From contig JAMLJB010000001.1 of assembly GCA_023953835.1 (NCBI GenBank), positions 2,453,501 through 2,517,500 on the forward strand: a stretch of 64,000 nt of DNA, given 5' to 3'. This DNA comes from Rhizobiaceae bacterium. GTDB lineage: Bacteria; Pseudomonadota; Alphaproteobacteria; Rhizobiales; Rhizobiaceae. This document shows positions 9,868 to 18,236 of this stretch, piece after piece. Within the stretch, counting starts at the first letter, position 1; each line of letters opens with the position of its first letter. The translations under genes were made by a program, and so were the position numbers. The notes under the pieces are model-generated. The model was not told the origin of the DNA. It saw nothing but the letters and a program-made list of their open reading frames with translations, and made no database searches.

Positions 9868-10335
9868 CGTCACGTTGATTTTTCGCCGCTTTATCGTTCA
9901 ACCGTTGGATTTGACCGGCTGTTCAACATGCTTGATACGCTGGCGACCCCGGAAGGCGGCCAGACCTATCCTCCCTACAATATCGAGCGCACCGGTGAGA
10001 ATTCCTACCGGATCTCCATGGCGGTGGCCGGCTTCTCGGAAGACGAGATTTCGATTGAGGCCCATCGCAATGTGCTGACCGTCAAGGGCGAGCGCGCCAC
10101 CGAGACGAGCGGCGAAGGCTCCGAGATCCTGTATCGCGGCATCGCCTCGCGTTCGTTCGAGCGCCGCTTCCAGCTTGCCGATCATGTCGAGGTGAACGGT
10201 GCCGCTCTCAAGAACGGCCTGCTGCATATCGATCTCCAGCGGAACATTCCCGAGGAGTTGAAACCTCGCAAGATCGACATCGGCGCAGGCGATTCGAAAG
10301 CCCGGCAGATCGAAGCCAAGGCGACCAAGCAGTAA
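9865..10335 (+). CDS. Small heat-shock protein, Hsp20/IbpA family
   Basis: This 156-residue protein is an ATP-independent holdase chaperone of the alpha-crystallin family. The alpha-crystallin domain spans about residues 35-135, including YRISMAVAGFSEDEI, and the IbpA-type N-terminus has FDRLFNMLDTL. A short acidic/basic tail follows. The ATG at 9865 has AAGGAG eight bases upstream; the frame is open further upstream but that part shows no protein features. The leader carries a ROSE-like hairpin, and a terminator lies 30 bases past the stop, so this is a single-gene heat-shock unit. Confidence 0.95.
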   Translation: MRHVDFSPLYRSTVGFDRLFNMLDTLATPEGGQTYPPYNIERTGENSYRISMAVAGFSEDEISIEAHRNVLTVKGERATETSGEGSEILYRGIASRSFERRFQLADHVEVNGAALKNGLLHIDLQRNIPEELKPRKIDIGAGDSKARQIEAKATKQ

Positions 10336-10364
10336 GCTTTCGGTCCATTTGTTCCTGGATTAGA

Positions 10365-10397
10365 AAAGGCCCCCGGCATGTCCGGGGCCCTTTTTTT
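10365..10397. terminator. Bidirectional terminator between hsp20 and the DUF459 gene
   Basis: A GC-rich stem (GGCCCCCGG with CCGGGGCC around CATGT) is followed by seven T on the plus strand and by TTTTCT on the minus strand. It sits between two convergent genes and probably serves both. Confidence 0.85.
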
Positions 10398-10431
10398 GTT
10401 GGCCACCGCGTTCCGCTCCCGCCGTCGCGCG

Positions 10432-11628
10432 CTACCGCCGGATCGCGGTGGTCGTTTCGATCTGGACCGACGGAACCAGTTCCTGCTGGCGGCGCAGCCA
10501 TGAGAAATCGTCCGCGCGGCCCGGTATCGGCTGCGGCAGCGCCAGCGGCTTTGCCTGTTGCGTGCCCCGTGTCGGAACTGGTGCGGGCTGTGCGCCCAGC
10601 AATTCGGTGCCGCCGTCCATCTCCGGATCGTTGAGCGACATGGGCGGGGTTCGGTCGGGCAGTTCCGTTGGCCCGATGGGTCCCGCCTCCGGCAGGTTTT
10701 CCGCAGGCAGGCCCGATCCCGGCGCGCCAAGCCCAAGCAGCTTTCGCAGCGGCTTATCCGCATAGAAGGCGAGTTTCGCCTTGCCCTGCCGGGTCATGTT
10801 GATGCCGTCGCTTGCCCGCAACTTGACGGGCTGGCCGTTCACGTCGGGTCCGGTCTGGACATAAGAGCCCTGCTCGTCGGCAAAGCCGTCCCAGATATCG
10901 ATGAACTCACCCTTGTTTGCGAGCGCGGCAGCGCGATAGAGATCATTGAAAGCGAGCATGTCCGAGGTCATCTTGCCGGTCTTGAACGAAGGCATGCCCA
11001 TCCAGAGATAGGGGACCTTCCTTTCCTCGAGCATGTCAGCGAGCGCACCGACGCGCGCCCTGTATTCCTTCAGCCAGTTTTCGGAGCGCACGGCCTCGCT
11101 TACGTTGTTCACCTTCATCTGCTGGCGGTCGTTCGATCCCATCATGACGATGACGGCGGCGGGTTTTTCCGCATCCAGCATAGCCGGAAGCTCGGTGTTC
11201 CAGTTGAAATAATCCTGGCGAACAAAGCCGGACGACCCCTTGGAAAGGTCGAGGACGCGAACCGTGGCGTCCTGCGCGAATTGTGCCTGCAGGCCCTCTG
11301 CCAGACCGCCCGCGAGGAAGTCGCCGACGACGAGGACCGACCTTGCGTCCGGCTTCTTCTCGACGATTTCGACCTGCGGCTCGGCGGGGGTATCTCCCGT
11401 TGCCGTCCGGCTTTTCTTTTTCGGGCGCTTCGCCCCGCGCGGCTGTTGCTCGGGAATGATGTAGTAACGACGGGGCTTCGGCCTGAAAATGTCGAACAGG
11501 CTCCATGGCCTGCGCAGCAATTCCTGCGCCGACGCGGTCGAAATTCCGGCATCGACAAGCGTGCCGGCCAGAACCGCCGCCGTCACACAGGTCGCAACGG
11601 CACAACGCAGTTTTATCGATGGCTGCAA
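10432..11628 (-). CDS. DUF459 / SGNH-fold periplasmic protein, catalytic residues replaced
   Basis: This 398-residue exported protein has a signal peptide ending near ASAQ (31-35), a basic/proline-rich linker to about 95, and a DUF459 SGNH-hydrolase fold from about 97 to 305. Block I reads VVGDFLAGG, with F104 where SGNH enzymes have the catalytic Ser. Block III keeps GSND (164-167). The last block reads SDGINMT, with N277 where the catalytic His is expected. The C-terminal 90 residues are proline-rich. The start is TTG with GGAG upstream. It follows the lytic transglycosylase by 13 bases, so it probably serves the cell wall, perhaps as a non-enzymatic binder. Confidence 0.8.
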   Translation of the reverse strand: MQPSIKLRCAVATCVTAAVLAGTLVDAGISTASAQELLRRPWSLFDIFRPKPRRYYIIPEQQPRGAKRPKKKSRTATGDTPAEPQVEIVEKKPDARSVLVVGDFLAGGLAEGLQAQFAQDATVRVLDLSKGSSGFVRQDYFNWNTELPAMLDAEKPAAVIVMMGSNDRQQMKVNNVSEAVRSENWLKEYRARVGALADMLEERKVPYLWMGMPSFKTGKMTSDMLAFNDLYRAAALANKGEFIDIWDGFADEQGSYVQTGPDVNGQPVKLRASDGINMTRQGKAKLAFYADKPLRKLLGLGAPGSGLPAENLPEAGPIGPTELPDRTPPMSLNDPEMDGGTELLGAQPAPVPTRGTQQAKPLALPQPIPGRADDFSWLRRQQELVPSVQIETTTAIRR

Positions 11629-11641
11629 CCCGGGCTCCTCG

Positions 11642-12862
11642 CTACCTGCTGCGCAGATATTTTAGGACTTCCATGCTCGGATGGCCATCCTGCTGCATGC
11701 CGATCTGCGCCTGGAAAGCCTTGATCGCGTCACGCGACCCTTGGCCGATGCGTCCGTCGAACTTGCCGTCATAATAACCGTGCTCGGAAAGCCGCTTCTG
11801 CAATTCCTGTTTTTCCACGAAGCTGAGCTTGGTGAAAGGCCGCTGCCAGTCCTGCGCGAGCTGGCCGTAGCCCGCAATCTGATCTGCAAGAAGGCCAACG
11901 GCAAGCGCATATTTGTCCGCATTGTTGTAGCGCTTGATGACCGAGAAATTCTTGAGCATCAGGAAGGCGGGGCCGCCGCGTCCGTCGGGCACCTTGAGCG
12001 TCGCCTTGTCGGACGTGTTGCGGAATGGCTTGCCGTTCGCGCGCGTCACGCCGAGCTTTTGCCACTGTGCAAGGCTCAACGTGCCTGCGGGCAGCTTCCC
12101 GGGCGGCAACACGACTTCATAGCCCCAGGTCTTTCCCGATTGCCAGCCGTTCTTGTGCAGGAGATTGGCGGCGGTTGCCAACGCATCCGGTACTGAATTC
12201 CAGATGTCGCGGCGTCCATTGCCGTCCATATCCACGGCATAGCTCTGATAGCTTGTCGGAATGAACTGGGTGTGGCCCATCGCGCCCGCCCAGGAGCCGG
12301 TCAGATGGCTTTCATCGATGTCGCCCCGCTGGAGGATCTTCAATGCCGCGATCAACTGCGTGCGTGCGAATTTGGCGCGCCGCGGGTCGGCATAGGCAAG
12401 CGTGGAGAGCGAGCGCACCACATTGCGCATGGCAGCCGGATTCTTGAGGATTTCGCCGTAATTCGATTCCATCGACCAGATAGCGAGCAGCACGTAGCGA
12501 TCCACGCCGTAGCGGGATTCGATCCTGTCCAGCCAAGGCTTCCATTTCTTCGCCATGGCGCGGCCATTGGCGATGGATTCTTCATGCACGCGATTGTCGA
12601 AATAGTCCCAGACCGGCGCGGTGAACTCTGGCTGATAGCGCGCTTTCTCCAACACTTCGGGGTCGATGTCGGTCACACCCCGAAAAGCGCGGTCATAGGT
12701 GGCGCGCGAGATCCCTGCCTCGGCAGCCGTCTTGCGAAATCCCGCCACCCAGTTCTGGAAGCCTGCATCGGCAAAGGCAGGCACTGCGCCCGCAATCGAG
12801 AGCGACAGCATGGACGCAAGCGCGAGGCCGCTTGCGCGGCGCATCAGCTTGTGCACGATCAT
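11642..12862 (-). CDS. Lytic murein transglycosylase, MltB type
   Basis: This 406-residue periplasmic enzyme cleaves peptidoglycan glycan strands with formation of 1,6-anhydro-muramyl ends. A signal peptide occupies residues 1-31. The catalytic Glu is E132 in AIWSMESNYGE, followed by the family segment GAMGHTQFIPTSY. A C-terminal peptidoglycan-binding domain (about 345-404) contains LSEHGYYDGKFDG. I choose ATG 12862 because GGAG lies five bases upstream; ATG 12874 is also possible, while longer starts would bury the signal peptide. The SGNH-fold gene follows 13 bases later in the same operon. No lipobox is seen, so it is soluble rather than a lipoprotein. Confidence 0.92.
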   Translation of the reverse strand: MIVHKLMRRASGLALASMLSLSIAGAVPAFADAGFQNWVAGFRKTAAEAGISRATYDRAFRGVTDIDPEVLEKARYQPEFTAPVWDYFDNRVHEESIANGRAMAKKWKPWLDRIESRYGVDRYVLLAIWSMESNYGEILKNPAAMRNVVRSLSTLAYADPRRAKFARTQLIAALKILQRGDIDESHLTGSWAGAMGHTQFIPTSYQSYAVDMDGNGRRDIWNSVPDALATAANLLHKNGWQSGKTWGYEVVLPPGKLPAGTLSLAQWQKLGVTRANGKPFRNTSDKATLKVPDGRGGPAFLMLKNFSVIKRYNNADKYALAVGLLADQIAGYGQLAQDWQRPFTKLSFVEKQELQKRLSEHGYYDGKFDGRIGQGSRDAIKAFQAQIGMQQDGHPSMEVLKYLRSR

Positions 12863-13006
12863 TTCATTCTCCATCCGAAACCCTGAAGAACAAACATCGC
12901 TCGTACTGGTAAGCATTCCGTTTACCATACATGGCCGTGCCAGCAAAACATGAACGCCGGACACCATCATTCGCGCTTTTGACGGCGAATTTCGGCAAAA
13001 TTACCA

Positions 13007-14470
13007 CTATCGCTGCGCCTTTATGCCCAAATAGATGCTGTTCGTGCTGGAATCGCGCCCCTCGATCGTGCTGTTCACGTTTTCGTGTCGCGCCTCTGCG
13101 GTCAGGCCCAGATAGCGGTTCAGCCACCAGGTTGCGGCAAGCTCGGCGGTGTAGATCATGTCGTGGTCGCTGCCGGGCTGATAGTCCCGATAGCCGATCC
13201 CGGCGGCGAGGCTGGCGGTAAGGTTTGAGCGCATCCGACGCTCGACGGTCAGCAGGCTGGAATACAGGATCGAACCGCTGAGACCGGGCGTCGTTGTGCC
13301 TTCGACCTCGGTCGTTCCGAGCAGGTTCACATTGGTGTCGCGTACCGGCGACCAGTCGATATTCGCATTGACGCTCAGTCCCTCGATGGGGTCGAGCCTT
13401 TCATCGTCGAGATTTTCGCGGACATAGCCCGCCGCAAACTCACCCCGGAACTTTTCTCCCCTGTCGAACGCCAGCCCGATCCTGCCCTCGATGTGGTCCG
13501 CGGAACGTACATAGCCCGCCGCATCCAACCGCTCGTCATAGTCGCGTCGCCCGCCCCGCAATTCCGCGAAAGGTGTCAGCGCGGGTGAGATCGCATAGCC
13601 CGCGCGCAGCCGCGCCGTCGCAAGCGTGTTGTCGCGGTCCTTCTGCGACACGCTCGTTCCGTCGGGAAGCTCGGCGTCGCCGTACCACTCCCTGTCGATG
13701 TCTCCGCCCAGGCCCAGTCTCAGCTTCCCCGCATCCCTCAGCAGTTCTGCGCTGCCGATCAGCGATTGCTGGATGGGCTGGTCGACCGCGCCGACGATTT
13801 CGACCGGCGAATCGAAGGATTCCGGGCGTATCGCATAGGCTGCGAAACCGCGCAGCCTGTAGTCGCCGGCGAGTTCGCGCACGAGCGTTGCGTCGATGCC
13901 TGCTTCTTTCTGGTTGAGTTCTTCCCCGGCCAGCGATTTCTCAAACGTGCCGAAAGCGTTGAACTCCGCCTGGTCGATGTCCCGGTCCGAAACGGCGTTC
14001 AGGCGCAATGTGCTCTGGGAAACGATGGCGTCGTCCCCGTCGGGGCTCGACGTCGCGTTGGATGTGGCGAGGATACCCGTTTCGACACTCGGGCGAATGA
14101 TGAAGCTTCCGGCGCGCAGACCGGCCGGAGCGAACGGGTCGTCTTCAATTTGGCGCAGCGGAACGGCGCCGCTGGTCAGCGGCTGGACACGCAATGTCCG
14201 TGGCTGCACCTCCTGTCGCGCAGATGTCGGCGTGACCGGACCGGTTTCCCGGGCCGGAGCCGGAGACGGTCTGGGCGGCGGTTCCTGCGCTGCGTCGGGC
14301 GTTTCCGCTGCGTTGTCGATGCTGCCACGCAGGTCCACAACATCCTGCGCGGACGCGACCGACATGCCGAGACCCAGCGCAAGTACCGCCAGTGGCAGAG
14401 ACATCCGCCACCGCGCAGGTGCAAATTGGACCGGGACCTTCGGCACGAATGGATATTCCAATAAAACCAT
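13007..14470 (-). CDS. Outer-membrane beta-barrel protein (BBP2-like)
   Basis: This 487-residue protein resembles the rhizobial outer-membrane barrel family (putative beta-barrel porin 2). A signal segment ends at SVASAQ (about 37-42), then comes a Pro/Thr-rich periplasmic stretch to about 115. From about 118 to the end the sequence alternates polar and aromatic residues as in beta-strands, and it ends with IYLGIKAQR. ATG 14470 gives a basic n-region before the signal core; ATG 14404 is an alternative. It diverges from kdsD across 124 bases. Function may be transport or envelope structure; the sequence does not say which. Confidence 0.8.
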   Translation of the reverse strand: MVLLEYPFVPKVPVQFAPARWRMSLPLAVLALGLGMSVASAQDVVDLRGSIDNAAETPDAAQEPPPRPSPAPARETGPVTPTSARQEVQPRTLRVQPLTSGAVPLRQIEDDPFAPAGLRAGSFIIRPSVETGILATSNATSSPDGDDAIVSQSTLRLNAVSDRDIDQAEFNAFGTFEKSLAGEELNQKEAGIDATLVRELAGDYRLRGFAAYAIRPESFDSPVEIVGAVDQPIQQSLIGSAELLRDAGKLRLGLGGDIDREWYGDAELPDGTSVSQKDRDNTLATARLRAGYAISPALTPFAELRGGRRDYDERLDAAGYVRSADHIEGRIGLAFDRGEKFRGEFAAGYVRENLDDERLDPIEGLSVNANIDWSPVRDTNVNLLGTTEVEGTTTPGLSGSILYSSLLTVERRMRSNLTASLAAGIGYRDYQPGSDHDMIYTAELAATWWLNRYLGLTAEARHENVNSTIEGRDSSTNSIYLGIKAQR

Positions 14471-14492
14471 GCCCGGCGCGGCTGCACCAAGC

Positions 14493-14531
14493 TTACCGAA
14501 CGGTAAACAGGCATGGTTAATGGAGGGTTAG
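14493..14531. promoter_or_regulatory. Palindrome and CtrA-like motif between the barrel gene and kdsD
   Basis: TTACCG AA CGGTAA (14493-14506) is a perfect six-base dyad. Next to it TTAA at 14517-14520 and TTAG at 14528-14531 are seven bases apart, one mismatch from the CtrA consensus TTAA-N7-TTAA. Both lie in the divergent promoter region. These are motif matches only. Confidence 0.3.
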
Positions 14532-14594
14532 AAATATCCGCTCGCCGCGTACGGGAGTGGACAGAAATAACGTGACAGGATAAGCGCTTGCGCC

Positions 14595-15584
14595 ATGCCT
14601 GACCGCCACCCCATCGACCGCTCCGCAGCCATCGCCTGCGCCATCCGCACCGTCGAGACGGAGCGGGCGGGTGTGGATGCATTGGCCGAGGCGCTTCAGG
14701 ACGGTCTTGCAGCTCCCTTTGCCAATGCGGTCGAATTGTTGAAGGCGGGCGAGGGCAGGGTGATCGTGACCGGCGTCGGCAAGAGCGGGCATATCGGCGC
14801 GAAGATCGCGGCAACCCTTGCGTCCACAGGAACGCCCGCCTTTTTCGTCCATCCGGCGGAAGCCAATCACGGCGATCTCGGCATGATCGCGCGCAGTGAT
14901 GTGATACTGGCGATGTCGTGGTCCGGGGAGAGCACCGAGTTGCGCGGCATCGTCGCCTATTCGCGTCGATTCTCGATCCCGCTCATTGCGATGACGTCGC
15001 AGAGCGCGTCATCGCTGGCGCGGGAGGCCGATGTCGTGCTCCTTCTGCCGAAGGCAGACGAGGCCTGTCCGCACGGGCTTGCTCCCACGACTTCGACCTT
15101 GATGCAGCTTGTTCTCGGCGACGCGTTGGCGATTGCACTTCTGGAAGCGCGGGGCTTTACGCCCGACAATTTCAGGGATTTTCACCCAGGCGGAAAGCTT
15201 GGCGCAACCTTGACCCATCTGCGCGAGATCATGCGCAGCGGTAGCGACATGCCCGTGGTGCCGCTCGGCACGAAGATGCCAGAAGCGGTTATGGTGCTGT
15301 CCAACAAGAAGGTCGGGTGCGTGTGCGTGCTCGACGAGGCGGGCAGCCTTGCCGGGATCATCACGGATGGCGATGTGGCGCGCAACCTTCACCGCAATCT
15401 CAAGGACATCGCGGTCGAGGAGGTGATGACGCGCCACCCGAAGACCGCAAGCCCAGAAATGTCCGCGGGCGCGGCCATCGCCTATCTGAACGAAAACAAG
15501 ATCGGCGCGCTTGTCGTCATGGAAGGCGACAAGCCTGTCGGCATCGTCCACTTCCACGACCTTCTGCGCATCGGCGCGGCCTGA
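14595..15584 (+). CDS. kdsD: Arabinose-5-phosphate isomerase (KpsF/GutQ family)
   Basis: This 329-residue enzyme interconverts ribulose-5-phosphate and arabinose-5-phosphate, the first step toward Kdo for lipopolysaccharide. The SIS sugar-isomerase domain covers about residues 40-180 with VTGVGKSGHIGAKIAATLAS. The segment HPAEANHGDLGMI and the serine-rich loop MSWSGES are typical. Two CBS domains follow (about 205-265 and 270-329). Length fits the family. It diverges from the outer-membrane barrel gene and converges with the nfeD gene with only three bases between stop codons. Confidence 0.93.
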   Translation: MPDRHPIDRSAAIACAIRTVETERAGVDALAEALQDGLAAPFANAVELLKAGEGRVIVTGVGKSGHIGAKIAATLASTGTPAFFVHPAEANHGDLGMIARSDVILAMSWSGESTELRGIVAYSRRFSIPLIAMTSQSASSLAREADVVLLLPKADEACPHGLAPTTSTLMQLVLGDALAIALLEARGFTPDNFRDFHPGGKLGATLTHLREIMRSGSDMPVVPLGTKMPEAVMVLSNKKVGCVCVLDEAGSLAGIITDGDVARNLHRNLKDIAVEEVMTRHPKTASPEMSAGAAIAYLNENKIGALVVMEGDKPVGIVHFHDLLRIGAA

Positions 15585-15587
15585 AAA

Positions 15588-16052
15588 TCAGGCGGCTTCC
15601 ACAGTCAGTTCAAGATCGGTGTCGGATGCGCTGACGATGCGCACCTTGGCGCCCGCCGGAAGGTCCGGGCCGGAAACGCGCCACATCGTGTCGCCAAGAC
15701 GCACGCGCCCGCGTCCGTTCTCGATGGGTTCGACAAGGGTCGCGAGCCGTCCGATGAGCTGGTCGCCGCGCCGGTTGAGCAAGGGCTGGTCCGACTGTGC
15801 TTCGCGCGAAGCCATGATGCGCTTGCCGATATAGGCCGACACCAGCGAAAGAGCGAGAAACAGCAGCATCTGGACATGCCATGTCCAGAAGCCAGCGTCC
15901 CACAGCGCCAGTGAAATCGCACCGACGATCAGGGCGGCAATGCCGATCCATAGAAGGAAAACGCCGGGCACGAGAATTTCCAGCGTCAGCAGGATGACTC
16001 CCACGACCATCCAGTTCCAGGGGCCAAGTTCTTCGGCGATGCGCGCGATCAT
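15588..16052 (-). CDS. NfeD family membrane protein (short form)
   Basis: This 154-residue protein is a short NfeD homolog without the ClpP-like protease domain. Its N-terminal half has about three hydrophobic segments (roughly 13-100). The C-terminal half, from about 95 to 154, is the OB-fold NfeD domain with GRGRVRLGDTMWRVSG. NfeD proteins accompany SPFH/stomatin proteins and probably help form membrane microdomains. Here it follows the SPFH gene by 12 bases in the same operon, which supports the call. Confidence 0.9.
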   Translation of the reverse strand: MIARIAEELGPWNWMVVGVILLTLEILVPGVFLLWIGIAALIVGAISLALWDAGFWTWHVQMLLFLALSLVSAYIGKRIMASREAQSDQPLLNRRGDQLIGRLATLVEPIENGRGRVRLGDTMWRVSGPDLPAGAKVRIVSASDTDLELTVEAA

Positions 16053-16064
16053 GTTCGCACCTCG

Positions 16065-17009
16065 TCAGTTCTGGTCGGGAACGATGCGCGGCGGTCGCGG
16101 ACCGCGCGGGCCGGGCTGCTGCGGCTGGTCGCCGAACACTTCCCGCGCAATCGCCCCGATGCCGCCGAGCGAGCCGATCAGTGAAGAGGCTTCGATCGGC
16201 ATCAGCACGATCTTGTTGTTGTTCGCCGAGCCGATGCGCGCCAGCGCCTCGGTGTATTTCTGGGCGACGAAATAGTTGATCGCCTGCACATCGCCTTTCG
16301 CGATTGCCTCGGAAACCACCTGCGTGGCGCGGGCTTCGGCTTCCGCCGCGCGCTCGCGGGCCTCGGCATCGCGAAACGCCGCTTCCCTGCGACCTTCGGC
16401 CTCCAGCACCTGTGCCTGTTTCAGGCCCTCGGCCTCAAGGATCTGCGCGCGCTTGTTGCGTTCCGCCATCATCTGCCGGGCCATCGATTCGACAAGGTTG
16501 GCGGGTGGATTGATGTCCTTGATCTCGACCCGCGTGACCTTGATGCCCCACGGATGCGCGGCCTCGTCAACGACGCGCAGCAGGCGCTCGTTGATCGCGT
16601 CGCGGTTGGACAAGAGCTCGTCGAGGTCCATGGAACCCATCACTGTGCGGATGTTGGTCATGGTCAGATTCAAGATAGCATTCTGCAATCCCGCGACCTG
16701 ATAAGCCGCCTGCGGTGCGTTGAGCACCTGATAAAATGCAACGCCGTCGACGGACACGATTGCGTTGTCCTTGGTGATGACTTCCTGCGTCGGAACGTCG
16801 AGCACCTGTTCCATCATGTTCATCTTCGCGCCGATGCGATCGATGAAGGGCAGGATCAGGTTGAGGCCGGGAGCGAGCGTCTTGGTGTAGCGCCCGAAGC
16901 GCTCGACGGTATAGTTATAGCCTTGCGGCACGGTCTTGATGCCGGCCAGCAGCAGGGCGAATACGAGAATCGCCAATGCGATGATAATGACGTCCAAGCC
17001 ACCGAACAT
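16065..17009 (-). CDS. SPFH/stomatin-like membrane protein (QmcA type)
   Basis: This 314-residue protein belongs to the band 7/SPFH family of membrane scaffold proteins. One N-terminal membrane segment (about 6-26) is followed by the SPFH domain with [17 protein letters not shown] and [18 protein letters not shown]. An alanine- and glutamate-rich coiled coil lies at about 175-235. The C-terminal tail is Pro/Arg-rich. It is the first gene of the SPFH-nfeD pair. The likely role is organising membrane proteins or their turnover; no enzyme activity is expected. Confidence 0.93.
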   Translation of the reverse strand: MFGGLDVIIIALAILVFALLLAGIKTVPQGYNYTVERFGRYTKTLAPGLNLILPFIDRIGAKMNMMEQVLDVPTQEVITKDNAIVSVDGVAFYQVLNAPQAAYQVAGLQNAILNLTMTNIRTVMGSMDLDELLSNRDAINERLLRVVDEAAHPWGIKVTRVEIKDINPPANLVESMARQMMAERNKRAQILEAEGLKQAQVLEAEGRREAAFRDAEARERAAEAEARATQVVSEAIAKGDVQAINYFVAQKYTEALARIGSANNNKIVLMPIEASSLIGSLGGIGAIAREVFGDQPQQPGPRGPRPPRIVPDQN

Positions 17010-17100
17010 ATGGGCCTCCCTCGAACAGGTCCGATCCTACATCATCATAGATCACTTAAGTATCTTTCGAACCCCTTACAATCTCTCAAAAAAATCTCGC

Positions 17101-18147
17101 TCAGGCGTCGAGCCATCCTTTCAGTTCGCGGCGCACCAGCGTTTCTATGACCGTCATGCCCTCGGCGCTGTCGTTCAGGCAGGGGATATGGGAGAAATTG
17201 GCCCCACCATTGTGGAGGAAGATTTCACAGACTTCTCCAGCGATTTCCTCCAGCGTTTCAATGCAATCGGCGGAAAAGCCCGGATTGACGATGGCGATCG
17301 ACTTGACCCCTTCCTTTGCCAGTCGCTCGACCGTCTTGTCGCAATAGGGCTGGAGCCATTCCTCGCGACCGAAGCGCGATTGAAAGCATGTCATCAGCTT
17401 TTTCTCGTCCCAGCCGAGTTTCTCGCGCAGCAGCCGTGAGGTTTTCTGGCAATGGCAGTGATAGGGGTCGCCCTTCTCGAAATACCGCTTCGGCAGGCCG
17501 TGATAGGATGCGATGACCACTTCCGGCTCGAAGTCGAGCGTGGCGAGGTGCCGCTGGATCGAGGTCGCCAGCGCGTCGATATAGTCAGGCTCGTCATAAT
17601 ACGGCGGCAGCGTGCGTATGGCGGGTTGTACGCGCATTTTCATCAGCGCCATGAACAGCGCATCATTGGCCGTCGCCGTCGTGCTCGCGGAATATTGCGG
17701 ATAGAGGGGAACGCAGAGCAGGCGGTCGACGCCCTGGCTCACCATGCGCTCCACGACGCTGGCCGTCGAGGGATTGCCGTAGCGCATCGCCCAATCCACC
17801 AACACGCGAGGCTCCTCTCGGAATGCCTCGGCCAGCTTGTCGCCCTGCGCGCGCGTGATCGTCCGCAGCGGGGATTCATTCAGCTCGGTGTTCCAGATCT
17901 TCTTGTAGTTTTCGCCGGATGTCTTTGGCCGCTTGAGCAGCACCGGTCCATAGAGGATCGGATACCATTGGATTTTCGGCAGTTCGATCACTCTGGGATC
18001 GGAAAGAAACTCGCGCAGGTAGCGTCGCATCGACCAGTAGTCGGTGCCGTCGGGCGTTCCGAGATTGACGAGCAATATGCCGATTTTGCGAGCCGGCACA
18101 GGTGGATGACCGGCTGGGCGATGGTTTGTCGGGCTGGCATTGGTCAT
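17101..18147 (-). CDS. hemH: Ferrochelatase
   Basis: This 348-residue enzyme inserts ferrous iron into protoporphyrin IX, the last step of heme synthesis. Conserved parts include ILLVNLGTPD near the N-terminus, YPQYSASTTA, the metal-binding histidine in IASYHGLPKRYF, and NPGFSADCIETLEEI near the C-terminus. Cysteines cluster in HCHCQKT, but I cannot tell whether they bind an Fe-S cluster. I choose ATG 18147; a GTG five codons upstream is possible. It sits alone between SPFH and the 5'-nucleotidase gene, all on the minus strand. Confidence 0.95.
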   Translation of the reverse strand: MTNASPTNHRPAGHPPVPARKIGILLVNLGTPDGTDYWSMRRYLREFLSDPRVIELPKIQWYPILYGPVLLKRPKTSGENYKKIWNTELNESPLRTITRAQGDKLAEAFREEPRVLVDWAMRYGNPSTASVVERMVSQGVDRLLCVPLYPQYSASTTATANDALFMALMKMRVQPAIRTLPPYYDEPDYIDALATSIQRHLATLDFEPEVVIASYHGLPKRYFEKGDPYHCHCQKTSRLLREKLGWDEKKLMTCFQSRFGREEWLQPYCDKTVERLAKEGVKSIAIVNPGFSADCIETLEEIAGEVCEIFLHNGGANFSHIPCLNDSAEGMTVIETLVRRELKGWLDA

Positions 18148-18236
18148 GCGGTGCTTGTGCACCGCGCGCGGGCTGGCCGCAAGTGCACCCTTGGCCGCAC
18201 CCGGCAGCCAAGGGGGATGCGCTGACGCGACTGCGA

